NCBI RefSeq assembly: GCF_024199845.1
Contig: NZ_JANADO010000001.1
Location: 930,001 to 994,000 of the forward strand
DNA from: Bradyrhizobium sp. CCGB12
GTDB taxonomy: Bacteria; Pseudomonadota; Alphaproteobacteria; Rhizobiales; Xanthobacteraceae
DNA length: 64,000 bases
Direction: 5' to 3'
In this document: positions 1-9,816 of the stretch, in pieces
Position numbering within the stretch: the stretch's first letter is position 1
How the letters are laid out: the number at the start of each line of letters is the position of its first letter
Notes under the pieces: model-generated
What the model was told of the DNA's origin: nothing
Database searches by the model: none
What the model saw: only the letters and a program-made list of their open reading frames with translations
Position numbers and translations under genes: made by a program

Positions 1-366
1 GGTGAGATTGTCGCCCGGGACGGTGCACTGGTTTTCATTGAGCCTTCGGGCACGGCGTTGACGTTACCGAAGTCCCGCGAGGCGGCGTATGCGCGAAGCG
101 TCGGCAAGCCGGTGGTGCTGGGCGTGCGACCCGACCATGTGATCTATCAAGGGGCGCCGCAAGGGACCTCCATCCGCATGGTCGTGAAAGACGTAGAGCC
201 GCTGGGACCGCATACGCTCGTGATCGGCACTGTCGGCGCCTTTCCGTTCACCGCGCAGATGCAGGTCGGAGTTGCCGCCGAACCCGATCAGCCCTTTGAC
301 GTGGGCCTCGATCTACAGCGAGCACATCTGTTCGATAAGGCGTCAGGAAAGGCGATCGTCGCCTGA
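1..366 (+). CDS. Sugar ABC transporter ATP-binding protein, C-terminal fragment (gene cut by window edge)
   Basis: The frame is open from the first base and ends with TGA at 364-366, so only about 121 C-terminal residues are visible. The fragment is the TOBE-like regulatory tail of a MalK/UgpC-type (CUT1) ATPase: it has the GVRPDH motif followed by a small beta-rich stretch ending in LDLQRAHLFD, like the tail of the ATPase at 12477-13550. The nucleotide-binding domain lies outside the window. It converges on rhaK (ends at 540). The substrate cannot be told. A TTG at 58 could mimic a start, but the family length says the gene begins upstream. Confidence 0.85.
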   Translation, partial: GEIVARDGALVFIEPSGTALTLPKSREAAYARSVGKPVVLGVRPDHVIYQGAPQGTSIRMVVKDVEPLGPHTLVIGTVGAFPFTAQMQVGVAAEPDQPFDVGLDLQRAHLFDKASGKAIVA

Positions 367-539
367 TTTTTCCGGCGCTCTATCTCGATCACCAGCCAAA
401 CGACTACTGCGGAGATCTATGCCGCCGTGTGCGGTCGCGCTTGGAGCTGTCCGCACAAGTTTAGCTGGGCTTGAGAGTTAGGTCGCGAGGAGAGGGGATG
501 CGTGCGACACGAGAGCTGACCGCCCGTTCGGCGTCAGGC

Positions 540-1904
540 TCACTGAGCGATCATGTCGACTGCTGCCGTCCAGGCCTTGCGATAAGAATCAAGGCCGATA
601 ATCGAAATCGGATCGACGGGCGCCGGCTCCGCGATCTGGTAAGAGGGGGGCCAATGCGCAAGCATTGCGGCACCGCGGGCCGTGCCTGCGGTGTCTTGCG
701 CCGCAAAGACGCGCTGCGTCGTCCGTAACGCGCCGAGCGTCTGGCAGAAGGGAAGGTTGCCGGCGAAGGTCCCTTCGACGATGAGATCGCCGCGGATCGC
801 TCCCATGCGCGTCAGCATCAAATCGCTCATCAGGGCGCAGTAGAGAGTCGCCAGTGCGGTCCGTTCGCCCGCTGCGACTTTGCCACGGATCACGCCTTCG
901 GTCGTCGCATAAGGTCCGCCTTGGCCCGAGAAGCAGGGTAGAGCAATCGCGCCAGATTCGATGACGCGCTCGATCGCGTCGAGAGCCGGGTTGCCACCGC
1001 CGCCCGCGATGACGGCGTATTCGCGTCCGCCCATGAAGCGCCCGCAGGCGGTTGGTCGGCCCAGCGCGTCGACGTTGGCGAGCGTGTCGTCGCGAGGATC
1101 GAGCTGATCGAGCGAAAGGCCCACGCACATCAAGATCACCCAAGTGCCGGTCGACAACACGGTGAACGGCGCCTGGCGCGAGACGAGGTAGGGCAGCAGT
1201 GAGGCGTTGGAATCGTGAATACCGCAAAAGACCTGCGTTTCAGGCGCGAGGCCGGTTGCGGCCGCAATTTCAGGCCGAATCGGACCCAGCGGATCGAAAG
1301 CGCGGCGCAGCGGCGGCAGCAAGTGGTTGACGCCGAGAGCTTTGACGAGGCTGGAGACCTCTCCCTGCCGCGGCGCCCAGAGATCGGTATGGGCGCCGAG
1401 TGTTGTGACTTCAGAGACCGCGACGCCGCTCAGGCGCCAGGTCCAATATTGCGGATAGCCGACGAAATGCCTCGCTTTGGCGAAGAGGTCGGAACAGCAC
1501 CATTTCTGATAGGCGAGCTGCCGACCGAGATTGAGACCGGCCGGCACTTTCGGCGACAGGCTCTCCGAAAAGGGCGGCCGCAGCCTGGCATAATCGGGTT
1601 CGATCACCTCCACGCCCGCGAATTCGTAGTCCATGACCGGAGCGGCGAGCGCGTTCTCGCCGATCAAGGCGCCGGCTGCGCCATGCGCGGTCGGAACGAT
1701 CGCACTGATCTGATGCGTGTGCGCAGCCTCACGAAGCGCATCGAGAAAGAAGTTCCACGCGTTCTCAACGTCTTCGTGCGGATAGGGCGGCCCCGGCCGA
1801 ATGCAGTTGGGCGCCGACTTTTCCCAGAGAAGCCGGCCGTCATCGAACAAGGCAAGCTTCACGTTGGTTTTGCCGATGTCAAGGACTGCGACCGTCTGGC
1901 TCAT
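540..1904 (-). CDS. rhaK: FGGY-family carbohydrate kinase of the rhamnose locus (RhaK)
   Basis: A protein of 454 residues with the FGGY N-terminal phosphate motif (VLDIGKTNVKLALF), a catalytic-type GIHDSNAS segment near residue 235 and the ATP-site STGTW motif. In rhizobia the kinase of the rhamnose locus phosphorylates rhamnulose and is also reported to be needed for rhamnose uptake by the ABC transporter (family knowledge). The frame stays open upstream into rhaS antisense to nothing, but the ATG at 1904 gives the normal family start. It lies downstream of rhaS on the same strand with a 137-bp gap and is probably the last gene of the rhaRTPQSK operon. Assignment rests on gene order plus family; L-fuculokinase-like activity is the alternative. 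Confidence 0.8.
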   Translation of the reverse strand: MSQTVAVLDIGKTNVKLALFDDGRLLWEKSAPNCIRPGPPYPHEDVENAWNFFLDALREAAHTHQISAIVPTAHGAAGALIGENALAAPVMDYEFAGVEVIEPDYARLRPPFSESLSPKVPAGLNLGRQLAYQKWCCSDLFAKARHFVGYPQYWTWRLSGVAVSEVTTLGAHTDLWAPRQGEVSSLVKALGVNHLLPPLRRAFDPLGPIRPEIAAATGLAPETQVFCGIHDSNASLLPYLVSRQAPFTVLSTGTWVILMCVGLSLDQLDPRDDTLANVDALGRPTACGRFMGGREYAVIAGGGGNPALDAIERVIESGAIALPCFSGQGGPYATTEGVIRGKVAAGERTALATLYCALMSDLMLTRMGAIRGDLIVEGTFAGNLPFCQTLGALRTTQRVFAAQDTAGTARGAAMLAHWPPSYQIAEPAPVDPISIIGLDSYRKAWTAAVDMIAQ

Positions 1905-2041
1905 CGTCAAGCTCAAGGCAGATGGAACATCTCGACAAACAACATCACCATCGTGTCGTGGCCGGCCTGTTACGGCCATGACAGCGGAGGCCCAAACGTG
2001 CGCCGCCCGATCGCGTCTCGCGACCGGGCGACGAGTCCAGA

Positions 2042-3157
2042 TCAGAAGTCGAAGTCCTTGATGTTCTGCTTCGTAAAGATGAAGGGTGAGCCAAGCAGGA
2101 TCTCGCTGCCATTGACCACGTTCAGCTTGCCGAGCTTGCCCGCGTCCACCGAGGTCGCACCGGCCTTCAGGCTGCCGTCGACGACTGCACGCATCACATA
2201 GGTCGCGGCATAGCCAAGATCGACCGGATTCCACAGCACGACCGACTTGACGCAGTCTGCGTTGACATACGGCTTCATCGCGTTGGGGGTGGCGAGGCCG
2301 ACCACCGCCACCTTGCCGCAGAGCTTGGCCTTGGTCACGGCTTCCGCCGAAGCGGGCGTCGCGACTGAGGTCATGCCGAACAGGCCAGCGAGCTTGTCGC
2401 CATGTTTGTTGATCAGCGTCGTCGCCTGGTTGAAGGACAGATTGTTGTCCTCCTGCGCCTCGACCGTTTCGAGCCATTTCAGCTTGGGATGACACTTCTG
2501 TGCATAGGCCCACATCTCGGCGATCCAGCGTGCCTGGTTCGGCGTCGTGAAGGTCGAGGTGACGATCGCGAAGCTCTTGTCCTCGCCGGCCTCCTTGGCC
2601 ATCGAGTCGACCATCGCCTTGGCGATGCCGTTGAACTCGGCCTGGTTGACGAACCATTCGCGCGCATCCGGCGTCGCGTTGGCGTCATAGCCGACGACAT
2701 GGATGCCCTTCGACAGGGCCTTCTTCAGGACCGGCGCGATCGCCACCGGATCGTTGGCGGCGAAGAGAATGCCGTCGACGCCGCTGGTGATGTAATTGTC
2801 GATGAACTTGATCTGCTCGTCGATCTTGGCTTCGGTCGGGCCGTCGGTCTTCACCGTGACATTGCCGAGCGCCTTGGCGGCGTCCTGCATGCCTTTCGAC
2901 GTCGCGTTGAAATAACCGATGCCGATGAGCTTCGGTACGTCGACCAGCGTGATCGGTTTGCCGGCCTTGTCGGCCGCATTGGTTGGCCGGCCGCCGTCAT
3001 AAGGCTTGGCCGCGGGCGCGGCGTTAGCCTCGCCAGCCGAACAAGCAAGCGGATTGACCGGCAGGTCGTCCGCGCCGTCCCATCTCTTGTCCGCCGCAGA
3101 GGCCGCTCCGGCCAGCAGCGTCGCCCCGAGAAATGTAGCAGCCAATGCGAGTTTCAT
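2042..3157 (-). CDS. rhaS: Rhamnose ABC transporter periplasmic binding protein (RhaS)
   Basis: A protein of 371 residues with a clear Sec signal peptide (MKLALAATFLGATLLAGAASA) and a CUT2/ribose-type periplasmic binding fold: the GIGYFNATSKGMQ start of the mature domain, then KFIDNYITSGVDGILFAAND and GYDAN segments. The ATG at 3157 is preceded by a strong GGAGG about 8 bases upstream, which decides the start against a longer open frame. Role: captures rhamnose in the periplasm for RhaP/RhaQ/RhaT. It follows rhaQ after a 49-bp gap. In published rhizobial loci rhaS is often upstream of rhaT; here it is last of the transporter genes. Confidence 0.85.
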   Translation of the reverse strand: MKLALAATFLGATLLAGAASAADKRWDGADDLPVNPLACSAGEANAAPAAKPYDGGRPTNAADKAGKPITLVDVPKLIGIGYFNATSKGMQDAAKALGNVTVKTDGPTEAKIDEQIKFIDNYITSGVDGILFAANDPVAIAPVLKKALSKGIHVVGYDANATPDAREWFVNQAEFNGIAKAMVDSMAKEAGEDKSFAIVTSTFTTPNQARWIAEMWAYAQKCHPKLKWLETVEAQEDNNLSFNQATTLINKHGDKLAGLFGMTSVATPASAEAVTKAKLCGKVAVVGLATPNAMKPYVNADCVKSVVLWNPVDLGYAATYVMRAVVDGSLKAGATSVDAGKLGKLNVVNGSEILLGSPFIFTKQNIKDFDF

Positions 3158-3206
3158 TTTGTTTTCCTCCCATGTTGAGGCCGCTTTTCCGCGGCCGGAC
3201 ACGCCA

Positions 3207-4190
3207 TCAAACGCCCTCGCGTCGCCGCTGGAGCGCACTCGCCACAAGAGTTGAAAGGATGAGGACCGTGCCGATGACCACGATCGTCGCGTCGCCCTTG
3301 ACACCGGTCAGGGCCAGCCCGTTTTTCAAGAGCTGGATCATTGCCAAGCCGATCACCGTGCCCCAGATCGTGCCGACGCCTCCGAATATGCTGGTGCCGC
3401 CGAGCACCACCGCCGCGATCACGTCGAGCTCATAGCCGATCCCCATGTCGGAGCGAGTCGTGGTCACGCGCGAGACGAGAACACAGGCGGACAGGCCGGC
3501 CATCAAGCCCGATAGCGTGTAGATGATCAGCTTGACGCGATCGACCGGCAAGCCGGAAAAGCGCGCGGCGGTCTCGTTGTTGCCGATCGCATAGAGGGTT
3601 CGGCCGAAAGTGGTGCGGTCAAGAACGATTGCCGAGACCACGATCGCAATCAGCAAGAGCCAGAGCTGCGCCGGCACGCCGAAGAAGTTTTCCTGTCCGA
3701 TGAAGTAGAACCATTCGGGGTAGCCACGCACCGAACGCGCCTGGCTGATTCCCTCGGCGAGCCCGCGGTAGAGGGCGAGCGTCGCGATCGTCATGATCAG
3801 CGGCGGCACCTTCACCCTGGTGATGACGATCCCGTTGAGGAAGCCTGCCGCGGCACCGACGAGCAACGAGAAGCAAATCGCCAGAGGCAAGGGAAAGCCG
3901 AGAACCTTCCAGGAATAGCCGAGCAGGATGGCGCAGAGCCCGACGATCGAGCCGACCGAGAGATCGATGCCGCCGGTGATGATGATGAAGGTCATCGGCA
4001 GCGCGATCAGCCCGACCTCGGTCGTCAGCCTGCCTTGATTGAGCAGATTGTCGAGCGTAAGGAAGCGATTGTTCATGCTCCCGAGCACGATCAGTGCAAT
4101 GAGCAGAATCAACGCAAGCATGGTCTCGTGGCGCAGCAGCCACCAGGGTACGACACGCTTGGCGTGGTGGCGGAGAGGGACTTCGCTCAT
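3207..4190 (-). CDS. rhaQ: Rhamnose ABC transporter permease (RhaQ)
   Basis: A 327-residue CUT2-type permease with about 8-10 hydrophobic segments and the ribose-permease signatures GGIDLSVGSIVGL (near residue 80) and AARFSGLPVDRVK, the coupling region that contacts the ATPase. The ATG at 4190 overlaps the TGA of the upstream permease gene (ATGA), so the two are translationally coupled. With its partner it forms the membrane channel of the rhamnose importer. Which of the two permeases should be called P or Q is by position only. Confidence 0.85.
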   Translation of the reverse strand: MSEVPLRHHAKRVVPWWLLRHETMLALILLIALIVLGSMNNRFLTLDNLLNQGRLTTEVGLIALPMTFIIITGGIDLSVGSIVGLCAILLGYSWKVLGFPLPLAICFSLLVGAAAGFLNGIVITRVKVPPLIMTIATLALYRGLAEGISQARSVRGYPEWFYFIGQENFFGVPAQLWLLLIAIVVSAIVLDRTTFGRTLYAIGNNETAARFSGLPVDRVKLIIYTLSGLMAGLSACVLVSRVTTTRSDMGIGYELDVIAAVVLGGTSIFGGVGTIWGTVIGLAMIQLLKNGLALTGVKGDATIVVIGTVLILSTLVASALQRRREGV

Positions 4191-5182
4191 GGCGCCCGTG
4201 CTCCGGCCATGCGCCGGCGCCGCAGGATGTCGGCGATCACGGTCACGAGGATGAGCACGCCCTGGACCGCGCGGATCCAGTAGGGCGAGACGTCGATGAA
4301 GACCAGCGCGCTGGCGATCTCGGCGATCAGTACGGCGGCAAGCGTCGCGCCGATCACCGTGCCGACACCGCCGAGAATGCTGACGCCTCCGACGACCGCG
4401 GCGGTGATGATGGTCAGCTCGAGATTGGGCGGCACGGTCGATTGGATGACGCGGAGCTGCGTCGCGTAGAGCAGGGCAGCCGCCCCGGCGAAGAAACCGT
4501 GCAGCACGAAGACCATCACGACTGTGCGCGGCCGGGAAATGCCGCAGAGCCGCGCCGCTTCGGCGTTGCCACCGACCGCGTAGATGGCGCGGCCCGAAGC
4601 GGAATAGCGCATCCACAACGCCGCCAGGATCGTCACCAGGATCATGAGAAAAACCGGAAACGGCAGCACACCGAAGAGCTCGATATCGGCGAGATGGAAA
4701 CTGTCGGGTAGGTCGGTGATCCATTTGCCCCCGGTGACGCTGATCAGTCCGCCCTTGAGGATCGACAGCATGCCGAGCGTAACCACGATCGCCGGAATGC
4801 GCAGATAGGCGATGATGGCGCCCTGCAAGGCCATCACGAGGATGCCGGCGACGACCGCGGCTAGCCAGGCAACCACGATCGGCGCGCCGTTCACTGCCAG
4901 AGTGCCGCTGATCGTCGCCAAAACGCCGATCAGAGCGCCGACGGAAATATCGATGTTGCCAGAAATGATCACCATCGACATGCCGACCGCGGCGACGGCG
5001 ATATAGGCGTTGCCGAGCAGCACGTCGGAAAGATTGCGCGCCGCCAGAAAGCGCGGATTGTAAAGGCCAACGGCGATGGCGAGGACGATCACCGCGATCG
5101 CGAGCAAGGCCTCCTGCGAGGCAAGCACCTTCAGCCGCCGCCGCGGATCAGCCTCGGCTCCGGCTAAAGTCACCGCCGTCAT
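4187..5182 (-). CDS. rhaP: Rhamnose ABC transporter permease (RhaP)
   Basis: A 331-residue membrane protein of the RbsC/AraH family with the motifs GNIDISVGALIG (near residue 80) and AARLCGISRPR. About nine hydrophobic segments are visible; the C-terminus is basic (ILRRRRMAG). The start ATG at 5182 overlaps the end of rhaT by 4 bases and its own TGA overlaps the next permease start, so rhaT-rhaP-rhaQ are tightly coupled. Function: inner-membrane pore subunit of the rhamnose importer. Confidence 0.85.
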   Translation of the reverse strand: MTAVTLAGAEADPRRRLKVLASQEALLAIAVIVLAIAVGLYNPRFLAARNLSDVLLGNAYIAVAAVGMSMVIISGNIDISVGALIGVLATISGTLAVNGAPIVVAWLAAVVAGILVMALQGAIIAYLRIPAIVVTLGMLSILKGGLISVTGGKWITDLPDSFHLADIELFGVLPFPVFLMILVTILAALWMRYSASGRAIYAVGGNAEAARLCGISRPRTVVMVFVLHGFFAGAAALLYATQLRVIQSTVPPNLELTIITAAVVGGVSILGGVGTVIGATLAAVLIAEIASALVFIDVSPYWIRAVQGVLILVTVIADILRRRRMAGARAP

Positions 5183-6726
5183 GCCGCTTTCTCCGCGTTT
5201 TCATGACTGCCCATCATGGCTGCGCCAATCGCCTCCTGGGTTGCTTCTTCGCGCGGGAATTCGGCAACGATGCGGCCTTCGCGCATCACGAGCACGCGGT
5301 CGCTCATGCCGAGCACCTCTGGCAGCTCGCTCGAAATCATCAGGATGGCGAGCCCCTGGGCTGCAAGCTCGCCCATCAGCCGATGGATCTCCGCCTTGGC
5401 GCCCACATCGATGCCGCGCGTCGGCTCGTCGAGGATCAAAAGCTTCGGCCCATTGGCGAGCCATTTGCCGAGCACGATCTTCTGCTGATTGCCGCCGGAG
5501 AGCTTGCCCGCGATCTGCTCGAGCGAGCTAGCCTTGACCGCAAAGCGCTTGACGCCGTCGCCGGCGAGCTTGCGTTCGGCGCCGCGATCGATGAAGCCGC
5601 CGAATGCGACCTTGCCAAGCGCGGCGAGGCTGAAGTTCTCGCGCACCGTCATCGGTCGCACCAGCCCTTGTGTGCCGCGATCCTCGGGAACATAGGCGAC
5701 GCTCAAGGACCGTGCCTGTGCCGGCGAGCGAATGTCGACTCTTTGCCCGGCGATCCGGATTTCGCCGCCATCAGCTGGCGTGACGCCGAAAATGGTTTGC
5801 GCCAGCTCGCTGCGCCCCGAACCGACGAGGCCGGCAAGGCCGACGATCTCGCCGGCGCGCACCGTGAGCGAGACGCTCCTCGTCAGAGGCCGTCGTTCGA
5901 GGTCTTTCACCTCCAGCACCGGCTTTCCGATCGAAACCGTGATCTTCGGGAACAGGCTTTCGATCCTGCGGCCGACCATCAATTGCACAAGCTCGGCCGT
6001 GTCCGTGTCGGCGACGTGCTTGGTCGCGACACGCGCGCCGTCGCGCAGCACGGTGACCCGATCGGCGATCGCGAAAATCTCGTCGAGCCGGTGGCTGATA
6101 TAGATCACAGCGACGCCACGGGCTTTCAGCTTGCGCACGATATCAAAGAGCCGCGTCACGTCGTATTCGGTCAGTGCTGCGGTCGGCTCGTCCATGATCA
6201 GGATGCGAGCGTCCTGTGACAGCGCGCGCAGGATTTCGACGCGTTGGCGATTGCCGACGCTGAGTGAGCCGACGATGCGATCGGCCTGCAGGTCGTGAAT
6301 TTCGAGCGAGGCCAGCAGCGCATTCGTCCTCTCCCGCATCGCCCGCCAGTCGAGCCGTCCGAAGCTGGCACGCGGTGCATGTCCCATGAAGACGTTTTCG
6401 GCGACGGTGAGCTCCGGAAACAGCAGTAGCTCTTGATAGATCGTGGCGATGCCTGCGCGCCTTGCATCGTCCGGCCGCGCGAGGTCGACCGGCTTGCCGT
6501 CCACGAGCACCTCGCCGCGATCGGGCTGGAATACGCCGGAAACGATCTTGATCAGCGTTGACTTGCCGGCGCCGTTCTCGCCGAGCAAGGCGTGGACTTC
6601 GCCCTTGGCAGCGTCGAACGAGACTCCGGACAGCGCCCGCACGCCCGGAAAGGATTTTTCGACCGCGTGCACCGATAGAAGCGGCGTTGTGGGAGTTTCA
6701 CTGAGCGCGTCCGTTGTCATGGTCAC
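5179..6726 (-). CDS. rhaT: Rhamnose ABC transporter ATP-binding protein with two ABC domains (RhaT)
   Basis: A 515-residue tandem ATPase as in RbsA/AraG. Domain 1 has Walker [10 protein letters not shown], signature [11 protein letters not shown], Walker [12 protein letters not shown] and H-loop YISHRL. Domain 2 has a degenerate Walker A (GLVGSGRSE), signature LSGGNQQK, and Walker [13 protein letters not shown]. This asymmetry is normal for the family. GTG at 6726 overlaps the rhaR stop codon (GTGA); an ATG at 6720 is the alternative start. It energises rhamnose import through RhaP/RhaQ. Confidence 0.88.
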   Translation of the reverse strand: MTMTTDALSETPTTPLLSVHAVEKSFPGVRALSGVSFDAAKGEVHALLGENGAGKSTLIKIVSGVFQPDRGEVLVDGKPVDLARPDDARRAGIATIYQELLLFPELTVAENVFMGHAPRASFGRLDWRAMRERTNALLASLEIHDLQADRIVGSLSVGNRQRVEILRALSQDARILIMDEPTAALTEYDVTRLFDIVRKLKARGVAVIYISHRLDEIFAIADRVTVLRDGARVATKHVADTDTAELVQLMVGRRIESLFPKITVSIGKPVLEVKDLERRPLTRSVSLTVRAGEIVGLAGLVGSGRSELAQTIFGVTPADGGEIRIAGQRVDIRSPAQARSLSVAYVPEDRGTQGLVRPMTVRENFSLAALGKVAFGGFIDRGAERKLAGDGVKRFAVKASSLEQIAGKLSGGNQQKIVLGKWLANGPKLLILDEPTRGIDVGAKAEIHRLMGELAAQGLAILMISSELPEVLGMSDRVLVMREGRIVAEFPREEATQEAIGAAMMGSHENAEKAA

Positions 6727-7535
6727 GCCGCCGCATTGGTTTGGGAGTCTGCATCGACGACCACGACGCGAACACCGTGCCCGCGCAGCATGTCGAGTGC
6801 GTCGCTTGGCGCGCCGGCGTCGGTGATCAGCGTATCGATGCGCGATAGCGGGCAGACGACAAGGCTACCGCGCGAGACAAACTTCGAGGAGTCGGCGAGC
6901 ACGATCAGCTTGTCGGCCCGCTTCAGCAGTTTCGATTCGGCGCGGGCGAGCAGGGGATCGCCCTCGATCACGCCGAGCGGTGCGATCGAGATCGCACTCA
7001 TGAACATCCGCGTCGCCGAATAGTGCTGGATCGCATCCTCCTCAAAGGGCGAGACGATCATGCCCTGCTCACGATAGACCTCGCCCCCCGGCAAGGCGAC
7101 GCGACATTTCGATGTGTGGATCAGCGCTTCGGCGAGCAGATAGGAATTGGTCAACACCTTCAGACGGCGCTCGCGCAGATATTCGCCCATCTGGTAGGTG
7201 GTCGAGCCGCCATTGATGATGATCGTCTCGCCATCGGCGCAGAGTGCGACCGCCGCTTTCGCAATGGCGCGCTTGGCGTCGATATTGAGCGCCTGGCTGA
7301 TGTCGAAAGAGCGGGTGGCAAGAGAGAGGACGGCGCCCGGCACGTTGGCGGTGTCCGGCAGAGCTTCGAGGCCGCCGTGCACCCTGATCGCGACACCTTG
7401 TTCGGCGAGCCTGGCGAAATCGCGCCGTATCGAGGCTTCGGAGACACCGGTCGCGCGACAGGCGTCAGCGATGCGCACCAGCGACCGCTCGCGCAAGAGT
7501 GCCTTGATGACCTGCCAGCGTTCTCGCTCGTGCAC
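6723..7535 (-). CDS. rhaR: DeoR-family transcriptional regulator of rhamnose genes (RhaR)
   Basis: A 270-residue DeoR repressor. The N-terminal winged helix-turn-helix covers residues 1-60 (ADACRATGVSEASIRRDFARL), then a sugar-phosphate-sensing DeoRC domain with INGGSTTYQMGEYL (phosphosugar-binding loop), the NSYLLAEAL segment and ADSSKF near the C-terminus. It is the first gene of the minus-strand rha operon and is divergent from rhaD across a 184-bp promoter region, the normal arrangement for the rhizobial rhamnose regulator. It probably responds to a rhamnose-derived phosphosugar (inference). Confidence 0.85.
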   Translation of the reverse strand: MHERERWQVIKALLRERSLVRIADACRATGVSEASIRRDFARLAEQGVAIRVHGGLEALPDTANVPGAVLSLATRSFDISQALNIDAKRAIAKAAVALCADGETIIINGGSTTYQMGEYLRERRLKVLTNSYLLAEALIHTSKCRVALPGGEVYREQGMIVSPFEEDAIQHYSATRMFMSAISIAPLGVIEGDPLLARAESKLLKRADKLIVLADSSKFVSRGSLVVCPLSRIDTLITDAGAPSDALDMLRGHGVRVVVVDADSQTNAAA

Positions 7536-7719
7536 GTCCCATCCTCTCTTTGCCGTTGACTAATTCATGCCCTCGACCAGCGGTCAACAGCAAACCGTCA
7601 CAACCGATCAATCTCGCGCTGCATCAATCATATTGCGTCGCAGTTCTGAATGTCGGTGATTGACCTTGATTGAATGCGTGACCTAAGCTGCCCAGAGATC
7701 AAGCACAGGGAGATGCCTA
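7536..7719. promoter_or_regulatory. Divergent rhaR/rhaD promoter region with ATCAATC/GATTGA half-sites
   Basis: No gene fits here. Four related half-sites are visible: ATCAATC at 7607-7613 and 7623-7629, and its inverse GATTGA at 7658-7663 and 7668-7673; the last two repeat at 10-bp spacing. This is a plausible DeoR (RhaR) operator arrangement. A weak plus-strand promoter candidate is TTGACC at 7660-7665 with TAAGCT at 7684-7689. A purine-rich ribosome site (CAGGGAGA, 7706-7713) precedes rhaD. Confidence 0.5.
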
Positions 7720-9816
7720 ATGAGCGAGGTAGCGGCCACGCCCCTGTCCAACCTTTGGGACGACGAACTCGCCGCCGGGTTCGATGAAGCAGGTCAATTG
7801 CTTTATCGCTCGAACCTGCTCGGAGCCGATCTGCGCATCACCAATTTCGGCGGCGGCAACACCTCGGCCAAGGTCCAGGTGAAGGATCCGCTGACGCGCG
7901 AGAACGTATCCGTGCTCTGGGTCAAAGGATCGGGCGGCGACCTCGGCTCGATGAAGCGCGACGGCTTTTCGACGCTGTACCTCGACAAGCTGGAGAGCCT
8001 GAAAGGCCTTTATCGCGGCCTCGCCCATGAGGACGAGATGGTCGCCTTGTTCAATCACTGCACCTTCGATCTCAATCCGCGCGCGACGTCGATCGATACG
8101 CCCCTCCACGCCTTCGTGCCGCACCGGCATGTCGATCACGTCCATGCGGACGCGGTCATCGCCATCGCGGCCTCCGCCGACGCCGAGCGTCTGACTCGCG
8201 AGGTTTTTGGCGGCAAGCTTGGCTTCCTGCCGTGGCAGCGGCCTGGCTTCGATCTCGGCCTGAAACTCGGCGACATGGCCGCGCGGCATCCCGACTATGT
8301 CGGCGTGGTCCTGGGCGGGCACGGGCTCTTCACCTGGGCAGAGACGTCGAAAGCTTGTTACGAGATGACCTTGCGCGTGATTCAGCAGGCCGCCGATTGG
8401 CTTGCGACGCATGAGCAGAAACCGGCCTTCGGCAGCGCCAAGGTCCCGACGGCCTTGCCGGAAAAACGTCGCGCGATCGCGGCCCGGCTGATGCCGCTGA
8501 TCCGCGGCAAGATCTCTGCTGACGAGCGCAAGATCGGCCATTTCACCGATGCTCTGGAGGTGCTGGAGTTCGTCAACTCCAGCGCGCTGACGAAGCTGGC
8601 GCCGCTCGGCACCTCCTGTCCGGATCACTTTCTTCGTACTAAGATCCGCCCATTGTTGCTGCCCTATGATCCCATGCGCGACAATCTCGACGAGGTGATC
8701 GCCGGCATCGACGACGTTCTCGCCGCTTACCGGCGTGACTACGCCGCTTATTACGAGCGCTGCAAACATCCGGACTCGCCGGCCATGCGCGATCCCAACG
8801 CGGTCGTGTATCTCGCGCCGGGAATCGGCATGTTCACGTTTGCAAAGGACAAGGCGACGGCGCGCGTCGCCGCCGAGTTCTACGTCAACGCCATCAACGT
8901 CATGCGCGGCGCCTCGGGCGTCAGTTCTTATGTCGGCCTTGCCGAGCAAGAGGCCTTCAATATCGAATATTGGCTGCTCGAAGAGGCCAAGCTGCAGCGC
9001 ATGCCCAAGCCGAAATCGCTCGCCGGGCGGATCGCCTATGTGACCGGCGGCGCCGGCGGCATCGGCGGGGCGACCGCGCAGCGGCTGCTCGGTGAAGGCG
9101 CCTGCCTCGTCATTGCCGATATCGACGAGAAGACGCTCAGCGAGCGCGTTGCGGCGATCACGAAACGCCATGGCCGTGACGCGGCGATCGGTGTGAAGCT
9201 CGATGTGACCGACGAGGCGGCGGTGGTTGCCTCGTTCGAAGAAGCCGCGCGCGCCTTTGGCGGTGTCGACATCGTCGTCTCGAATGCCGGGATCGCCTCG
9301 GCTTCGCCGGTCGAGGACACGAGTCTTGGGCTCTGGCAGAAGAACATGGACATTCTCGCCACGGGCTATTTCCTCGTCTCGCGCGAGGCATTCCGGCTGA
9401 TGCAGCGCCAGAGCATCGGCGGCGCCATCATCTTCGTCGCCTCGAAAAACGGCCTTGCCGCTTCGGCTGGCGCTTCGGCCTATTGCGCAGCCAAGGCGTC
9501 GGAGATCCATCTCGCCCGCTGCCTGGCGCTGGAAGGCGCAGCACATGGCATCCGCGTCAACACGGTCAATCCCGATGCGGTGCTGCGCGGCTCGAAGATC
9601 TGGGAGGGCGAGTGGCGTCAGCAACGTGCGGCGTCCAACAAGGTCACCGAAGACCAGCTCGAGGAAGTCTACCGACAGCGCTCGATGCTCAAACTGTCAG
9701 TTTTCCCTGAGGATATTGCCGAGGGTGTCTATTTCTTCGCGTCCGACCTTTCGGCCAAATCGACCGGCAACATCCTCAATGTCGACGCCGGCAATGCCCA
9801 GGCCTTTACGCGATGA
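7720..9816 (+). CDS. rhaD: Bifunctional rhamnulose-1-phosphate aldolase / short-chain dehydrogenase (RhaD)
   Basis: A 698-residue fusion. Residues 1-420 are a class II (zinc) aldolase with the NFGGGNTSAK phosphate loop near residue 45, zinc-type histidines in HRHVDHVHAD near 130, and GGHGLFTW near 195. Residues 430-698 are a short-chain dehydrogenase with TGGAGGIGG nucleotide motif, NAG at about 525 and Y-x3-K (YCAAK) near 587. The aldolase splits rhamnulose 1-phosphate to DHAP and L-lactaldehyde; the SDR half is thought to oxidise the lactaldehyde. Its stop overlaps rhaI by 4 bases. Confidence 0.9.
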   Translation: MSEVAATPLSNLWDDELAAGFDEAGQLLYRSNLLGADLRITNFGGGNTSAKVQVKDPLTRENVSVLWVKGSGGDLGSMKRDGFSTLYLDKLESLKGLYRGLAHEDEMVALFNHCTFDLNPRATSIDTPLHAFVPHRHVDHVHADAVIAIAASADAERLTREVFGGKLGFLPWQRPGFDLGLKLGDMAARHPDYVGVVLGGHGLFTWAETSKACYEMTLRVIQQAADWLATHEQKPAFGSAKVPTALPEKRRAIAARLMPLIRGKISADERKIGHFTDALEVLEFVNSSALTKLAPLGTSCPDHFLRTKIRPLLLPYDPMRDNLDEVIAGIDDVLAAYRRDYAAYYERCKHPDSPAMRDPNAVVYLAPGIGMFTFAKDKATARVAAEFYVNAINVMRGASGVSSYVGLAEQEAFNIEYWLLEEAKLQRMPKPKSLAGRIAYVTGGAGGIGGATAQRLLGEGACLVIADIDEKTLSERVAAITKRHGRDAAIGVKLDVTDEAAVVASFEEAARAFGGVDIVVSNAGIASASPVEDTSLGLWQKNMDILATGYFLVSREAFRLMQRQSIGGAIIFVASKNGLAASAGASAYCAAKASEIHLARCLALEGAAHGIRVNTVNPDAVLRGSKIWEGEWRQQRAASNKVTEDQLEEVYRQRSMLKLSVFPEDIAEGVYFFASDLSAKSTGNILNVDAGNAQAFTR

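Noticed and set aside
1905..2657. In-frame upstream extension of rhaK, giving a possible 705-residue protein
   Set aside because: The extension is antisense-frame noise over rhaS coding sequence; the ATG at 1904 gives the FGGY family start.
7717..9624. A long open frame on the minus strand opposite rhaD (about 635 codons)
   Set aside because: It is antisense to a fully motif-supported RhaD fusion; its translation is low-complexity Arg/Asp/Gly-rich with no recognisable domain, a usual by-product of GC-rich codon bias.
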